This document shows positions 62,924 to 64,000 of a stretch of 64,000 bases of DNA, one piece after another. Within the stretch, counting starts at the first letter, position 1, and the number at the start of each line of letters is the position of its first letter. The stretch is from Selaginella moellendorffii (lineage: Eukaryota; Streptophyta; Lycopodiopsida; Selaginellales; Selaginellaceae). The translations under genes and the position numbers were made by a program. The stretch spans positions 124,001 through 188,000 of the forward strand of contig NW_003314333.1 in the NCBI RefSeq assembly GCF_000143415.4. Reading direction: 5' to 3'. The notes under the pieces are model-generated. The model was not told the origin of the DNA. It searched no databases and saw nothing but the letters and a program-made list of their open reading frames with translations.

Positions 62924-64000
62924 AAAGGTAAAGCACCTCAACCTACGGCACGAGTGGTGGAAGTCCAGTCCGACATTGAGAGCGAGGATGGGATCGAGGT
63001 CGAGGCATATGCAGTCACACATGCTTGAAAACAACAAGCCGTGGATGAGGATCGAGATTGGGAGAAAGAGAAGGCTACCGTCCGTCCGTAAGGTATCTTG
63101 TGAATTGAGGAATCTGCAGGAAAAGGTCGTATAGCGATTGTCCCCGAAGAAGTCGGACACGCTGATTACAATCAAAGATGAACCAATGACCAGTGGTTTA
63201 CAATTGGAGGAATCGCAACAGCAAGGCAATCCTCTGAATGAAGAACTGGGTGAAAGACTGGTGGAACTCATCATGGAGAGACCCGTCACGCTCAATGTTG
63301 GAGAATTGATCACAGTAGCACCCTACCTATGTGATCATCTGTACAACACACCAGGTCAGCAAGTTAGACGATTGGCGGAGTTGGAAGTTCACAAGGTTGA
63401 GGTTGAACCGGATTGGGACGAGGAGGTACCCAGCATCACCCTAAACATCAGGAGGAACGAGATCCGCAATGTTCCAATTGACGGCAGATCAGGTGTAAAC
63501 ATTATCACAGAAGAGGCATACCGACGATATGGGCTGGGACCAGCAAATCCAGCACCCTTTTTGGTCCGAATGGCAGATCAAAGTAAGGTACGTCCAACAG
63601 GGATTCTCCGAGGGGTACAACTGAAGGTTAGAGGTTTCCACTATTCAACCAACCTAATTGTGTTGAGGATGAATAGTATGAAACACCCATACCAAATACT
63701 CCTTGGACAACCTTGGTTACGTCAGGCACGAGTCCTACATGACTGGGAAGCGAATGCCTTAACCATTCAAAAGAATGATCAGCGGTTACTGATATCCTTG
63801 AATCCGAAAACACGACTACCAAAATCAAGTACCCCGCGCGACATTGAGGATTACAACTGGCAGTCCGGATTGAGCGACGAGGATGAGGATGCTTTGTTAA
63901 AATGTAATCCTGATCTTGTGCAGATTGCAGAAGTGGATCTGTACCAGACGACGGTGGATTCCACGGATGCCATGAAGAACTTGGGTCTCACAGAGAAGTT
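62924..64000 (+). pseudogene. E2 protease region, running off the window
   Basis: E2 continues after E3. A first stretch ends at TAG 63132-63134; from 63135 the frame is open to the window end (about 288 codons). It contains LVELIMERPVTLNVGELITV, APYLCDHLYN, then IRNVPIDGRSGVNIITEEAY (catalytic Asp at 63480, followed by Gly-Arg where Ser/Thr/Gly-Gly would be expected), GILRGVQLKVRGFHYSTNLI and HPYQILLGQPWLRQA (conserved ILGQPW). It is a retropepsin of the Gag-Pol polyprotein; RT should follow beyond the window. Confidence 0.75.

Larger units (their letters stand above)
44730..64000 (+). mobile_element. E2: large Ty3/gypsy element, split by E1 copy 4 and E3, continuing past the window
   Basis: 5' LTR end and primer-binding site at 45419-45441; gag at 45442-46113 and 54979-56099; protease at 62924-64000. 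The gag is interrupted first by E1 copy 4 (46114-54978, minus) and then by E3 (56100-62923, plus). Order and frames across the gaps agree with one element. The rest of pol and the 3' LTR lie beyond the window. The 5' LTR start is not defined. Confidence 0.75.

Overview
This looks like nuclear DNA of a land plant, packed with retrotransposons and holding little intact host coding sequence. The transposon types (Tat-like and other Ty3/gypsy elements, a LINE ORF1, TRIMs), a mitochondrial processing peptidase fragment and a peroxisomal acyl-activating enzyme fit a plant. Every intron I can delimit is only about 49-76 bp (752-803, four in the methyltransferase gene, three in the peptidase fragment). 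Such short introns are typical of the lycophyte Selaginella, so I favour a Selaginella-like genome; this is inference. I saw no bacterial genes, tRNA, rRNA or CRISPR.

Layout. 1-2.2 kb: end of an unrecognised two-exon gene and a field of short hairpin-like repeats. 2.4-3.1 kb: 3' end of a chromodomain Ty3 element. 3.1-11.0 kb: copy 1 of a Tat-like element ('E1'), split by a 1.74 kb solo LTR carrying a minisatellite. 11.0-13.4 kb: LTR debris with a solo TRIM LTR. 13.4-18.4 kb: a featureless T/G-rich stretch holding a second solo LTR. 18.4-23.5 kb: relics of Ty3 integrase and gag and a TRIM. 23.5-29.2 kb: gene fragments: mitochondrial processing peptidase alpha (+), acyl-activating enzyme (-), and a multi-exon DNA-methyltransferase-like gene (-). 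29.6-32.7 kb: LINE ORF1 relic. 32.7-36.05 kb: E1, third described copy, truncated. 36.1-36.8 kb: complete TRIM. 36.9-38.8 kb: Ty3 relics. 39.2-41.3 kb: second copy of the methyltransferase-like gene, broken by two insertions. 41.6-44.7 kb: unidentified repeated coding-like DNA. 44.7-64.0 kb: a large element 'E2', split by a near full-length E1 (minus, 46114-54978, 'copy 4') and by a full Ty3 element 'E3' (56100-62923); E2 continues past the window end.

Two things stand out. First, E1 carries a complete second RNase H with all four acidic residues between protease and reverse transcriptase, while the usual RNase H after the RT has lost catalytic aspartates. In the Tat elements I know, the extra RNase H lies after the RT-linked one. 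Second, two diverged copies of a multi-exon gene resemble beta-class N4/N6 DNA methyltransferases, and they share 3' flanking DNA as if copied as a mobile unit. Nearly all coding sequence here is broken. Many stop codons are C-to-T or G-to-A changes in CAG/CGA contexts, as expected for long-term CG/CHG cytosine methylation.
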